Source: Triplophysa rosa (taxonomy: Eukaryota; Chordata; Actinopteri; Cypriniformes; Nemacheilidae). From it: 64,000 nucleotides of DNA. The DNA is taken from the NCBI RefSeq assembly GCF_024868665.1, contig NC_079902.1:12614550-12678549 (forward strand), written 5' to 3'. Shown one piece after another: positions 11,330-24,101 of the stretch. Within the stretch, counting starts at the first letter, position 1. Each line of letters opens with the position of its first letter. A model generated the notes under the pieces. That model had not been told where the DNA came from. It worked only from the letters and a program-made list of their open reading frames with translations, and ran no database searches. The position numbers and the translations under genes were made by a program.

Positions 11330-12341
11330 GTTAGGGACAGTTCACCCAAAAAAAAAATTCTGTCATCATTTACTCCAAAATCAAATCTGTATAAATTTCT
11401 TTCTTGTGATGAACACAGAGAAAGATATTCGGAAGAATGCTCGTAACTAGGGATGTTAATGATTAATTGACGATCGATTAATTGTCGATAACAGTTTACT
11501 CGAAATAACTTAATGATGATCAAGTTCAAAGTCATACACGTGCGTGCGGCTTATGTGCATAACACATACAAGCAGACTCATGGAAAAACGCAATGGCTAT
11601 CCACTTATTACATTACTTGGCTACCGACACACCTTAGTTTTGCATTTTTCTTTTATAGAAATAAAAAGAAGTTCACTTGAACAATGGACGCAAGAGTTTG
11701 CGAGGCGCACGTCTGTCGAATTCTACAGATTCTCTGTAATACTGTCGATAGTGTCCTATGCAGATTTAGAAAGAAAATAACACGCTTATAATAACAAATC
11801 AACCTATTCTCTCATGCAGACACGCGCAATGATATGAGTCTGCTTATATGCAATTACCAGAGTGCACATCTGAAGCGGCGACACGTTATATATTGGTCCA
11901 TATGTTAATTATCAAATACATCATTTTATTATATTATCAATCACACAGACTCATTTTAACAATGCAACTAGGCATTTTTTAAAACTTTGAAACCTTTTTA
12001 TTCAGGTGAGGAAGATGGCGTTTTGCGTGGCTTTTGCACGCTGTCATGCCTATATGCCACTGCAGAGGCATATTTCAGTATTAATGTTAACGAGTAATCG
12101 ATTAATTGATCATTAATGTAAATGAAAATCGATTATGGGAATTTGTCTAAATTGACATCCCTACTTTTAACCAAACTGTTTTTGGCCACCATTGACTACC
12201 ACAGTAGGAAAAATGACAACGGTAGTCAAAAGTGACCCAGAATTGTTTGCTTTTAGAAAGAAATGTATACAGATTTGGAACAACTTGAGAGTGAGTAAAT
12301 GAAGACAGAAGTTTCATTTTTGCGTAAACTGTTCCTTTAAT
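11330..12341. mobile_element. Angel-like element split by a hAT insertion
   Basis: Left part (gggacagttcaccc to gaagaatgctcgtaac, 11447) and right part (from cttttaaccaaactg at 12164 to ctgttcctttaa, about 12341) rejoin into one Angel copy if the intervening 716 bases are removed. Confidence 0.8.
11448..12163. mobile_element. Non-autonomous hAT-type element, 716 bases
   Basis: Termini tagggatgttaat and (reverse complement) tagggatgtcaat. The flanking 8-base duplications ctcgtaac (11440-11447) and cttttaac (12164-12171) each differ slightly from the cttgtaac of intact Angel copies. 8-base duplication and these ends are hAT hallmarks. No transposase frame is recognisable. Confidence 0.8.
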
Positions 12342-14035
12342 GCAACAAATACAAACGTATTGTAAAGTGTTACCATATATTCATACTAAAATCTATTTCA
12401 AACATTTAATTATAAATTCATGGGGACTTTACACCATTGAAGCCCATTTGCTACATTATCATATAAGTCTTCTGAACTTACGCAATAGAAAAGTCAATAT
12501 TAAATCAATATTTTGCCTTGAAAATTAGTAGTGGTCACAATCCACTTATCATATAGAAACAAGCAGCTTGACATTTTCTTGTGTTTAACAAAAGAAGCTC
12601 ATTTGTATTGTAAGTGCCAATAACCGGCGAAAGAAATGCAACATTGACTTTCTCTATACAAAATAATCTGGGCCATATCAGCTTTGGTTTGGCAGCCCTT
12701 ATCCCCTCACTTCATGACCTTGCTGTGTGTTGCTTCTCCAGCAGTCGCTCTGGCAATCCATAACGGTCTGTACAGCGGGCGAGAAATCAGCAGACGTGAT
12801 TGACGGGCTCAGCCATTACAGTCTCCGTAAGCTGTTCCTGTGAGCCACCTGAAGCAGCACAGAGGAGCGCAAACACAGTTGGCACTGAAGCTCCGAGGAG
12901 CGGCTTCAGGGTCATGATAAACACAGAACAATCCTTTGAGAGTTGGGTTTAAAACAACAAGCGCTGATTACAGTGGGCACCTCTGCCTCTGTGGTTCTCC
13001 CTTTCATTCTCTCTCTGTTCTTCTAAAGTCTTTGGTAAAGCATGTGAAAGAAAAAATGACAAATCTCCTTAATATCTCAAAGTTTGTATCCTGCTCGGAT
13101 TATTCTCTTGAGTAGTAGTGACCTCAAATGCATCGTCTCTTCCAAAGAGATGACAACAATCTCTCGAACCGTGCTTAGATGTGCTATCAAAATCTATAAA
13201 AAATGACAGCTTTATTGATACTGTATGTCAAAAATTCAAGAATACACAGCATACTGAAATAAAGCATAAACGAGAACTCCGTTACATCTCCTGATCTATG
13301 AAAGGGCACATCCCAGAACTCCATCACACCCACACCGATCCATTCACTCCGCGTGCCTGCCTTCGGTTTGGCTGACCAATTTGTGTAGGTGTCGAAAGTG
13401 AAGAAATACAGTAAGTAGGACAACGGCAAGAACGACGACAGAAAAACAAGTGCTGTGCCACTACTTTCTGTGCGCAATTATGAATACATTCATGAGGACG
13501 CTTATCCATATGCTGGTGTATTTACTGCCAAATAGCAGAGAAAAGAGGCTTTGTTTCAAATGTTCGTATCACATCAGGAATTGCCAAAACAATCTGCCAC
13601 CCACAGAGGGGCCAGATTTGCAGTCTCTCTTGCACACCTTGGAAAGGAGAGAGGATTTCAGAGCTCAAGCCCTATAGCGTACATCTCCACGGTGATCAGA
13701 GTGACCGTCACTGTCTTTCACGTTTTTATCATCCCCACTGATCTGAGGACACAAAGAACAGATTTTTCGGTATCCGGAGAGGAAGCGCTTGTACGGCGTA
13801 TTGAGAATATGATTCAGTCCATCAGCGTGTTATGATTAGGTAAGAGGTAATACAGTACTGCCTTTGAAATAAATGCAATTCTACGTTTATGACATGTTAT
13901 CAATAAATCTTCATTCATAATATTCACTAAATATTTATGTTATAAACTAACATTTCTTATATTTATTTCTATGAAAGCAGTTATGACTCTTGTAATTCTT
14001 TTCATTCTTGTACTTCGTTCAGAATGGACAGCTTG

Positions 14036-14217
14036 ATCTCACAAGCATTCCTACAAATTTTACGAGCCGGTTAATTTGTATTTATTTGTCTGATGTGAAT
14101 TATTCGAAAAAGCAATACTGAAGACCCTCCCCTAAACCTGCCACTGGTGTGAAAGCAAATCATACTATAACATGCGAAGGAGACCTCGTAAAATAGTTAC
14201 AAATTGCTGTGAGATTG
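14036..14217. mobile_element. Foldback MITE, about 180 bases
   Basis: The left arm atctcacaagcattcctaca continuing to ttttacgag pairs with the right arm ctcgtaaaatagttacaaat continuing to tgtgagat. No coding content. Confidence 0.6.
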
Positions 14218-15060
14218 TGTTGGAATGTAATGACTTGTTCTTTCGCGGAACTGACCTCCTTACTCCTTGTATGCAGGGCAAGGCATTAAAGCCAATAACC
14301 AAATGAGCTGTAACCCCGCCCCTTCAACCACCTGTCATATAGAAATCACATACGGGACACACGTGTGTATGCACAACTAACTAAAACCGCAGGCCTGCTA
14401 TGTGCTTATATTACAGCATTTCTGCTATGCAACAGTACTGCAGCCCTCTATAAAAAAATATATAAAACACATTTTAGGTATCTACATTGAGTCCTTATTT
14501 TAATGACATCTGAAATTATTTTAAATGATTACAAACATCGAATATCATTTCGAGACAAAAGGGAGCACATTTACATTCAGACGGTAATTATGCATCCGAA
14601 ACTGAACCCAAACACCAAAGTGTAGCTATAAATTGCTCAAATTGTCTGGATTAAGTCAAATTTAATGAGTCCCTGTCTGTGTGATTTGAATAAAGCCTGA
14701 CACGTGTCTTTTTGTCTGACAATAGGCGAGTTGTTCACCCTATCATTTTATGTTGCTTCAAAAAAAAACCATTCTACAAAAGATCGTGTTGATAAATAGG
14801 TTTAAAGTGCACGTTCAATGAGTATCTGCGGAGTTCAGCGTCTGTCCAAAACCGGCAAAAATAGGCCCAGAGCCAAAACTCTACCCTTATTTCTGCCTAT
14901 GTTACACATTTGCTGTCTTATGAGTTATTGCTGTACAATATGTTACAGCCGTATAAAGCCACAGTCACAAGATGAGAGCTGCTAATGTCCCGCTTACTCA
15001 ATGATTCAACTTCAAAGCCAAAACTATTGCCCAACCAATTCCCATTGCATAAAACTGAAA

Positions 15061-15347
15061 TTAAAGGGATTGTTCAACCAAAAAATACAACTTCTGTCAT
15101 CATTCAGCCGCATTATTTTCAAAACCTGTGCACGACTCTGTGAAACGCCAAAGTAGATATTTCGAGAAATGTTTCAGTGGTTTTGTGTCCATATGATGGA
15201 GGTCAAAATGAGGCAATGTTGTTTGGTTACCAACATCCTTCAAAAATCTTATTTGTGTTCTGCAGAAGAAAGAAACTCATACAAGCTTGGAATAACATGA
15301 GAATATGTAAATGATAAAAGATTAATTCATTTTTGGGCGAACTTTAA
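15061..15347. mobile_element. Angel-like element
   Basis: TTAA flanks. Left end ttaaagggattgttcaacc, right end ttttgggcgaactttaa; interior contains caacatccttcaaaaatctt and tgtgttctgcagaagaaaga. Confidence 0.8.
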
Positions 15348-17062
15348 ATTTACAACCATATTTTTCCCAGTATTTACAAATGCAAATATAGAAATGGGAA
15401 TTATACTACATGTCCATTTATGACCTAAAACTGTGACCTTGGCATTGAGCCGCTGAAATGCCAATTCAACTAGTAAAATGCCCAGGTTTTTACTTTCTGC
15501 TAGATCCAATGTCTTCGCTCAAGCGAACAACCCTCATATTGTTCAAAGACCTTTTACTTGGGTTTGAGCTTTGTTTAATAACTCATAACCAAAAGTAATT
15601 ACATAAATGACTCTTGCTCATTACTCCATATTCTCTGTGGACGGTTTGACGAGAGAACGCTCAGAGGATGTAAATCGTATTTAGAGCCTTTTTAAACAGG
15701 CACATGCTGGGAGGTTCATACGTTTCCCATAATTCATGACATTATTCACCTTTCCTGAATGGTAAAGACTTACATTTTTTCATGGTTCTGATGCAGGTTT
15801 GAACTGTCATTGCATCATCAGGTCCCTGATGTTACAACCTTAAAAATGTGAATGATCCCACAAAGCCTGCTGAACAGCATCAACATGAACAAAAAATGCT
15901 ATTAATGAATGGTAAATGGACCTCTGTTGCATCACTCTCTCAGGTTCAAACACAGGCCCTCATCTCATACCGCAGTGATTCTGTTGTGCATGTGCAGCGC
16001 TTGGATTTGGGTGATTATATAATTGGAATTTTAATGGGGAATATTAATCCACTGAGGGCCCATATTCAGATTTATAAGATGGCTGATCAGGATCCGCAGT
16101 GACTCGGGCAGCCTATTTAAAGCACAGTTATTGTTTTACACAAGTCACATACTCAGTATGCTAAAATACATGCTGTACCCTAAAAAATAGTGCAAACTCA
16201 CAACATGCAATTCAGAGCATTCTGAAATATTATAGAGGTTAATATTCATTATGAATATATTGTCATATACTAAAGAGTTTACTGTGTTCGTAAAGGCAAG
16301 GGAGCACATCACAAAATGGCTTAAAAACATAAAATGATGTCCTAATGAAGGTTGAAAATTGCAAAAGAGATTGTGTGAGAGTTAGGTTTTGAGGTAGAAG
16401 TAGGGTTAGTATTAGCTCAATATAGCTCAGCATAAAAACAATAGTCAAACAAAGTCAGTTAATGTTAACCCCCATGACGCAACATACAATTACATTCAGA
16501 CATGGACTGAATGTCATCTGCAAGTTGAGAGATGTCTGTAATAAACAGCAACATACTCTTATGCCTAGATCTGCGCCTACATTTATTTTCTTGTTTTCTT
16601 CCTTGTTTTGTTTTCTCTTTTCGATTTTCCTACGCAACCACACTGCCGCAAAGTCTTGATGACTAATGTAAAAAAATAAAACATTTTAGGCCTGCAAGTT
16701 AAAAATACAGCAGAAACAACTAGTGCGCTTTAGCATCTCGCAGACAAGTTACATGTTGTTGTGGGTTTACAGGCAAATTCCCAGTCCTTTCTAGCAATGA
16801 CCAACAGCTCTCACCATTGACTGTCAATGTTTACACAGACAACACACCTTATATAGCATCATAGATTTTACCCTAAGGCAGGAAAACCGAATTGCATTTT
16901 TTCCAAACTGCATTGAAGTATAAGAGTGAATATTTTTTGCGGTATTGCGGTAATAAGAATTAGGGAGGAAATGTGCTTAGTTGTACTGAAAAATGTAATG
17001 AAACACTCACAACACATGATTTTCTCAGGATTCTAGGGAATCAAATTTAGGAAAACATGCAC

Positions 17063-17432
17063 TTAAATATCCAATGTGTAATTTTTTTGAGGATCTATTA
17101 ACAGAAATGCAACATTATATACATAACTATGTCTTTAGAAGTGTATAAGAACTTACATAATGAAGTGTTGTGTTTTTATTACCTTAGAATCAGCTATTTC
17201 TATCTACATACACCACGGGTCCCCTTGCATGGAATTCGCCATGTTGTTTCTACAGTGGCCCCAAACGGACAAACTGCTCTACAGAGCGCGTTTCGTAAAA
17301 ACTTTCTCCTTCGCAAAAGAAGTGAAAACGTGACAACAAAGTGCTTTGAAAGGGAGGGGTGGAGTGAGCCGTTGGTTTCAATTCGCAGAGTCACTGCTAG
17401 ATGCCTCTAAAATCTCCACATTGCTCCTTTAA
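17063..17432. mobile_element. TTAA-flanked element, copy A
   Basis: A 370-base unit between TTAA at 17063 and 17429, also present inverted at 29687-30046. Shared blocks include tgaggatctattaacagaaa, cataactatgtctt and aattcgccatgttgt. Both ends are loosely inverted repeats. Confidence 0.75.
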
Positions 17433-18289
17433 GAAAAAATTATAAATACATAGGTAAATAAAGAAGAATATGGTTTTTCACGGACTTTCTGATTATCTTA
17501 AAGGTATTTTGTGATTGAATTACAGCGAAGATATATCAGATCTCACACCTTAAAATAATACGAAGACCAGCTCCTACCTGAGCTGTAAATGAAGACAAAC
17601 TGAAGCATTAACTCAAACACACACATGCTGCCTGGAAACCATAACGTTGAGCCGATAATCCAGCACGTTATCTGTACAGACTCGGCTCATCCCTCTTGTA
17701 GCTGTGGCCTGAGGCAGCTGGGACTCTTAGATATCAGAGATGTTCTGCTTGATTTCTATCTCTCTAGAGAGGAAGGGTGAACGAGCAAGTCTGTGTGTTG
17801 CAAGAGTATGTAATGTATATACGCTGTTCTGTACTGACTCCATCAAGCAAATGAACCCAGTGACGTGGTTGAAAGAAAAAAAAACTGTTTCAGCCTCTAG
17901 AGAGACAAAAATCAGGACAGTGGCAATTTCATTGACATATGACATTGCAAAATGAATGATAAATATAAAAATCAGGGACACTTAAAAAAAACATTTCTGG
18001 TGACTTTCCAAACACACACATACCATTGGTGATACAGACATAAATGAACCTCAAGGAGAGGTGTGCTATTACTTTTTGAAAACATCTGACCTACAATTTT
18101 CCTAAATACAAACATTTGCCATGGACATACAGCGGGCCCATGCCACATCTAAGCTAAATCTAGAGATATAGCATAGTTACTTCTCATCTAGTATAATATT
18201 TCACACATTAGTGTACATCTAAATAGTTGGAATAGAGTAGAATAGTAGTATAACATAAAAAATCTCTCTGTTATATACTGTATAATCAG

Positions 18290-18490
18290 AAACCGCGCGG
18301 AAAACGTGAGCCGTGCCTCTTTCTCTCTTCAAATGACCCGCGGTGAGCGCGGCATTGCGAAAAGTTGAAATATTTCCATCTCGATGCGCGTCGTGACTGC
18401 GTCGCCCCCTATTTGCGTGCACCTGCCGTGCGTCTACATTTAAAATTTACAAATATGCGTACGGAAAAGACGCAAAATGTGAATCGGGCC
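18290..18490. mobile_element. Harbinger-like MITE fragment
   Basis: Shares aaaacgtgagccg, cgtctacatttaaaat and the end aaaatgtgaatcgggcc with the complete copy at 21424-21693. The left terminus is missing. Confidence 0.55.
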
Positions 18491-19022
18491 TAAAACGTTT
18501 TCATGGTAAGTATGAGGGTACACGGCCATGAACTAAATGGCTGTTTGAATGTTCTTAGTCTGATACAGTCTAAACAATGTGTTTTAGTAAAGCAAGGACT
18601 TGTCAACACATAGATTCAGCAAAATAGTGCAAATAACCGTGGTAGAGAGCTACATGTTGACAGAATAAATTAGAGATTCATCAACACTTATGCAAATATC
18701 AGATAAAGCAGATTTAACAAAAGAGAAAGGAAAGAAGAAATATTTCACTTTCCCACTAAATATGCAAGCATGGTATTTTACATTCGTCTAGAATATTTTA
18801 TAAATATATTGATAAAGGCACTCTTTCTCAATATGTATCTGTGAATTATGTGCATATGAGTAATCTAGGATAGAATAAAAAAGAACACTACTATAGAACT
18901 GCATTTCTCCATGTTAATATTCAAACACACTCTACAACATGTCACTGTTTACATCAAATGCATATACAAGCATTTTGGAATAACGTGTTTATTCTTTTGC
19001 CAGTTTTTCAAAAGAAAACGTA

Positions 19023-19307
19023 TTAAAGGGGTAGTGTACCCATACCATAGGAACAACTACAATGGTAAAAAAGGGTGCCCCAGAACTATTTGCTTTCCGA
19101 CATCCTTCAAAACACCTTCTTTTATGTTCAACAGAGCAAAGAAATGTATAAAGCATTTTTTCCTGCTATAGTAAATGGTGGCCATGAACTGTTTGGTTAC
19201 ACATCTTTCTCTGTGTTCACCAGAACAAAGAACTTTATACCGATTTGGAAAAACTCGAGGGTGAGTAAATGATGACAAAACATTTTTGGGGCGAACGGTC
19301 CCTTTAA
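19023..19307. mobile_element. Angel-like element, internally shortened
   Basis: TTAA flanks. Left end ttaaaggggtagtgtaccc, right end ggggcgaacggtccctttaa; contains gtgagtaaatgatgacaaaa. Confidence 0.8.
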
Positions 19308-20074
19308 TGGACTGTTGGGTAATTTAAGCTTTTTAGGTAAGACATTGAAATTGAAAAAAGTATTTATGACTGGAGTTAAGACTACTGTAAATAAAAGCCT
19401 ATATTTAACAAAACCAAGAACAGCACCCAGATGGTGGAAGATGTTATTCTCATCGGTAAAAATTATTATCAGTAAAAATGTACACTGTACAAAGAACAAT
19501 ACTGTATTAAGGAAACCAATATTGGGTAAAATATGATTATCTGAGTAAATAAATATGTAAATAGAACCAGCGGATGACATAACAAGCTAACAAAATTAAT
19601 ACAACCTTGTTAAAACAACATGTTTATACTAAACCTCGCTTACAGAATGCATTTCTACAGATCTGAGCAATGTTCATGGGGTGATTCTAAAGGCAGTGTT
19701 TTATGCGCATCCTTTTAGGGTGGAACAGAGGCAGACAACACTAACTGCATTAGCAAACAGTGTTAAAAAAACGTGCATACACTATTATAAAAACATGCTA
19801 TTTTGGAGGCCGTGAAAAAGCATTTGAGGTGAAAATGACTGAGAACAAGACTGAAAACTAAGTCAAATTTGTCCCAAGCTATACATGAAAGAAACATTCT
19901 GTGAGAAACATTCTCCCCACATGAACCTTATCTGATTAGGATGAAAACGCTGCATGTAAATGTGTGTTGTGAAATGTTTGGTTTAATGCAACAACAGAAT
20001 ATCTTTAGTGAAGATACACGTTCTATGAAAATGGGGCGATTTGTTTTTGTGTCCACATTTTTTACCCTAATGTT

Positions 20075-20307
20075 CATTCTTAAAAATAAAGGTGCGATAA
20101 AAGAACCTTTTTGTCTAAATGGTTCCATAAAGAACTCCAAAACTTTAACATCTGAAGAACCTTTCTGTTTTACAAAAGGTTCTTTGCGGGGGAAAAGTTC
20201 TTCAGATTATAAAAAGGTAAGAAAGAGATGGTTTTTTGGGGAGCCAAAAATGGTTCTTCTATGGCACCGCTAAAGAACCTTTTAAAGCACCTTTACTTTT
20301 AAGAGTG
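20075..20307. mobile_element. Palindromic MITE (gaacctttt family)
   Basis: Ends cattcttaaaaataaaggtgc and gcacctttacttttaagagtg are near-perfect inverted repeats. The interior is built of gaacc/ggttc blocks (tggttccataaagaac, aaaggttctttgc). A second, interrupted copy is at about 50731-51146. Confidence 0.75.
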
Positions 20308-21423
20308 TTGTTCCAAACCTATATGATTTCTTTAATTTATGTGGAATCAAAAGGAGAAAACTGTCTGTTGTTGACTGGGATCTGAGTTTTCTTCAAAAAC
20401 AAAAGCTTTAGTCTCCATTCAGTGTAAATGCAGGGAAAAGAGCAACCAGTACTGTTTCCAAAATGTCTCCAAAAGAAAAAAGAAAAAGAGTGCATTTCAC
20501 CATATCCTTTAAAATTAATGAAAGCCAACGAATCCAAGCTATTCTGTATATCAAATATTTTAGATCTGCAATCTCTGTACTCTGTCTTGTGTGAGTCCAT
20601 AGCAGAGGTAAAAGGCAAAAAAGGTCTAAAACTACAAGCACTATGAAGCTCAAAAGCACCGTTAAAAGCACCCACAGACTCCCACAACACAGCGAGAGAG
20701 TCAGGAAGCTTCGGGATCAGCACTCTCCAGTGCTATTGATTGTGATGCATGCAGATTCTGTGATCTAATGTGGGAGTTTTAATGCCGGCCGGTGCAGAAC
20801 GCAGCCAATGATATTTGAAGCATCGCACAGGGAGAGCGGCAGAGCAAAGGCACAAAAGAGGGAATGATTGTGCAAGCTCTCTAAAAATAGACTCTAAAAT
20901 TCATTGGGATGTTAGCCCTTAAACTGAAGCAGCAGGGAGGGCTCTGCAACGATGCTGTAATAGCAAGCAATGCTCTCTGTTGCATCTTTACATGCCTGCT
21001 CTTCTTTGTCAGCCTGGCGGGCTCGTCCACAACTCAATACGACAAATAAGCTGACCACTATAATTTTGTTTCCAGACTATCACCGCTGTGTTCAGCAAAA
21101 ACTTGAAATGAAACAAAGCAGGTGAGCAAAGAAATAAACAAGCATCTCTACCCACCCCACGTGTGCTACAGAGCGGAGCAGGGGACCTGCGCTCCAACAG
21201 GGCCGCCGACTGAGAGCATATGGCTGACAGGTCAATGGCCATGAGCAACACAGTCACTCACTTTTACACCCACACAAATGCATTCATTTAAGCCCAAATA
21301 TAAGCGTGAAGCTCACACAGTGTCCTTTGGTTAGTGCATATACAGTTTAATATTGTCTTACATTTTATGCATATGTATGGTAAAAAAAAATATTATTGAA
21401 ATCTATGGGTAAATATATAGTCT

Positions 21424-21693
21424 TAGGGGCGATTCACATTTTAGCATCTAAAACTGCGCAGAAAACACGAGCCGCACTGCTAAACAAAGGATTAATGGAT
21501 TATATGCACTGAAAATACCTTGCAATAACTCTGCTACTAGATTTATTTATGATCGTCTGTGTTTCCATCTTCACTGAGCTTGTCTATATTGGTTGGCTGG
21601 TTCTTGGTCCCATTTAAGCGCGGTTGCCGCGCGTCTACATTTAAAATAACGCATTTGCGTGCGCAAAAGACACGAAATGTGAACGGCCCCTTA
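21424..21693. mobile_element. Harbinger-like non-autonomous element
   Basis: Termini ggggcgattcacattt and (reverse complement) ggggccgttcacattt, flanked on both sides by TTA, the 3-base duplication used by PIF/Harbinger elements. Internal ORFs show no transposase motif. Confidence 0.65.
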
Positions 21694-22712
21694 GTAGTCC
21701 ATAATGTACAGTATATACTGTAGGACTCAGGTTGGAGGCACAGCATAGTCAATAACATCAAAAGTCCCTAACATAGAAAGTTATTGGCATGTTATTGGAT
21801 TGTTTGTGTAACAAAAAATCATGATGTCGTTTCTGTATCTATACTTCTGTGTAAGTGAAAATTATCAGTAAGTAATGAGAAAGCTATCATACAGCTTCTG
21901 GCATGGAATATAATACACAACAACCTCTTTTATGGTGCAGTTATAGTGCTATGAACTATTTTTGTAGGAAAGATCTATGTGAAGAAAAAAATGCCTGTCT
22001 TGTGTTTGAAAGACAAGAAAAAATAGCATACAGGTTTAAAATGACATGAAAATTACAACATTTTCATTTTTGAACCAATGATTCTTAAAACTGGACCAAT
22101 GAGAGCAACTGAAGAACAAGCTTCTTAACACTACAACATCTTGAAAATACGTAACAAGCCACTATACAGTAGACCACTACAGTCAGTATGTGACAGTGTA
22201 TCATGCCTTGGCCACATTGTCTAAAATCTTTTTTTAGAGTTATTTTATAGAAATGTTCTTCTTTGCTTTATTCTAGCCTCTCTTAAACTACAGACAACAT
22301 GCACTCAAGCTACAGACATCTTTAACATGAGTTCCCCACACAGCTATAATGAAATGAATTAAAGCTGCAGTACTGAGAGATTTCTTTCTCTCTAGATAAA
22401 GGTAAAAAAAGACAAGCAGACAGAGACACAGCAATAACGGCCATTAGAGACGAAATTATGCAAAAAATACATAAGTGAAAGCTAGACTATATTACAGATG
22501 GAACAAAACTGTTTTTCCAATAAAAAAAAAAGACAACTCTTTTATGTTTTTTCTGGAACGCATCCCTTCACTTTTCTTGTATAAAAGCTAAAAGTGTGCA
22601 CAAATATTGCAGCATACCATCTTCCCCATTTTATAGTGCATTTGCAGTGATTTTTCATGCTCTCCTCCATTGCGTTTTTATGGATTTAGTGCATTTTGTT
22701 TTAAGAATAGGT

Positions 22713-23035
22713 TTAAAGCGGTACTTCACCCCTGAATCAAAATGCCCCATGTTTTACTCACCCTCAAGGCATCCTAACTGAATATGGTTTTCTTCTTGAA
22801 GAATAATGCAGTCGGAGTTATAATACCACGTATCATTGTACTTCCAAGCGGTAGAATGAAAGTGAATGGGGTTGACTTTTTGAAGCTCCAAAAAGTGCAT
22901 CTATCGAACAAAGAACTGCTCGACACAGCTCCGTGGTCTTAACAAAGGTCTTCTGAAGCGAATCGATGCGCTTGGTTAAGAGAAACATCCATATTAACGT
23001 TGATGTCTATAGATTCAGGGGTGATACCGCTTTAA
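22713..23035. mobile_element. TTAA-flanked MITE, 323 bases
   Basis: Left end ttaaagcggtacttcacccc and right end ggggtgataccgctttaa are inverted repeats, with tgaatc/gattca just inside. Different family from Angel. Confidence 0.8.
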
Positions 23036-24013
23036 AACTTCTGTGTGTACAGGGTTGGCTGTACTTTGATGGCCGGATTTAAATAACATCCTAAAATTGG
23101 CTTTAACGTTACAAACATATATTTCAACAGAATGATTGAATGATGGATTGAATGAGCTATATGATGAAGAGTCTAGATGCTTGACACCAATAGCCAATAG
23201 AATCTCACATATATATTTGGCAAAATCCATAGAAAACAATTTACAGTACATTCCGATGATATTGCCATTGTTGGTGCCATGCGCTTTCAGTCGATCTACA
23301 GGAACAACAAATAATGCATAAACATGCACATGTGTGGGTTAATGCTAATACTGGGCTAATGCTTCTAAAAACAGACTGCATAAATGGTATCAGTGATATC
23401 CAGATCGATACATGTGCTACAAAAAATAAACGGCGTAAAGATCATTGAGCATGTCAAGGAAACTGCGCCGTCAGCAAATAAAAAATGTCATGATGAAGAT
23501 GCACATGTCTGTAACATGCCGCTGAATTCAGCGCTCTCTCGGTAGGATCTCTAGCCGTCTTGTAGCTATGGCAACACCTAAAGTTAATTGGGTACCTATG
23601 CAGTGTTAGGAGGAATCAAACACCGTTCTCCTGCAACACCATGTTTCTGTTCGAGGAAACATTTCTCTTAGTTTTCTCATTTAACAAATGTACTGTACTC
23701 TGAAGTCAACAAACAAACCCAGTAAAAAAGTACAACTTACATGATAAACATTTTGCTTTATAACAGCACTGTTTGGATTGCATGTGTGTAAATAAACTAT
23801 ATGGTATGTATGATTCATTTCTAAGTACAAAGCAAAATTTATATCTATAAATTTATAAAATTTATTATATTTAAGTATTTCCCTTGCGATATAAAATATC
23901 TACCTTACAGTAGGCATATAAATTATATTCCTTGATAGATTAATGAAAAGCGGTGTAAAGAAAGTAAATTGGCATATGCATGAATTACGTTTTTTTCACA
24001 AGCAGAGAGCAAT

Positions 24014-24101
24014 TTCAGAGTATAGTATATACTCTGAAAGTATATACTCTATACAAGTATATATACTAGTATATACTCTATACAATTTCAGAGTATAGTA
24101 A
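24014..24101. repeat. AT-rich duplicated palindrome
   Basis: caatttcagagtatagta occurs at both ends. In between lie near-palindromes (cagagtata-gta-tatactctg at 24016-24036) and tatatactagtatata. Confidence 0.7.
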
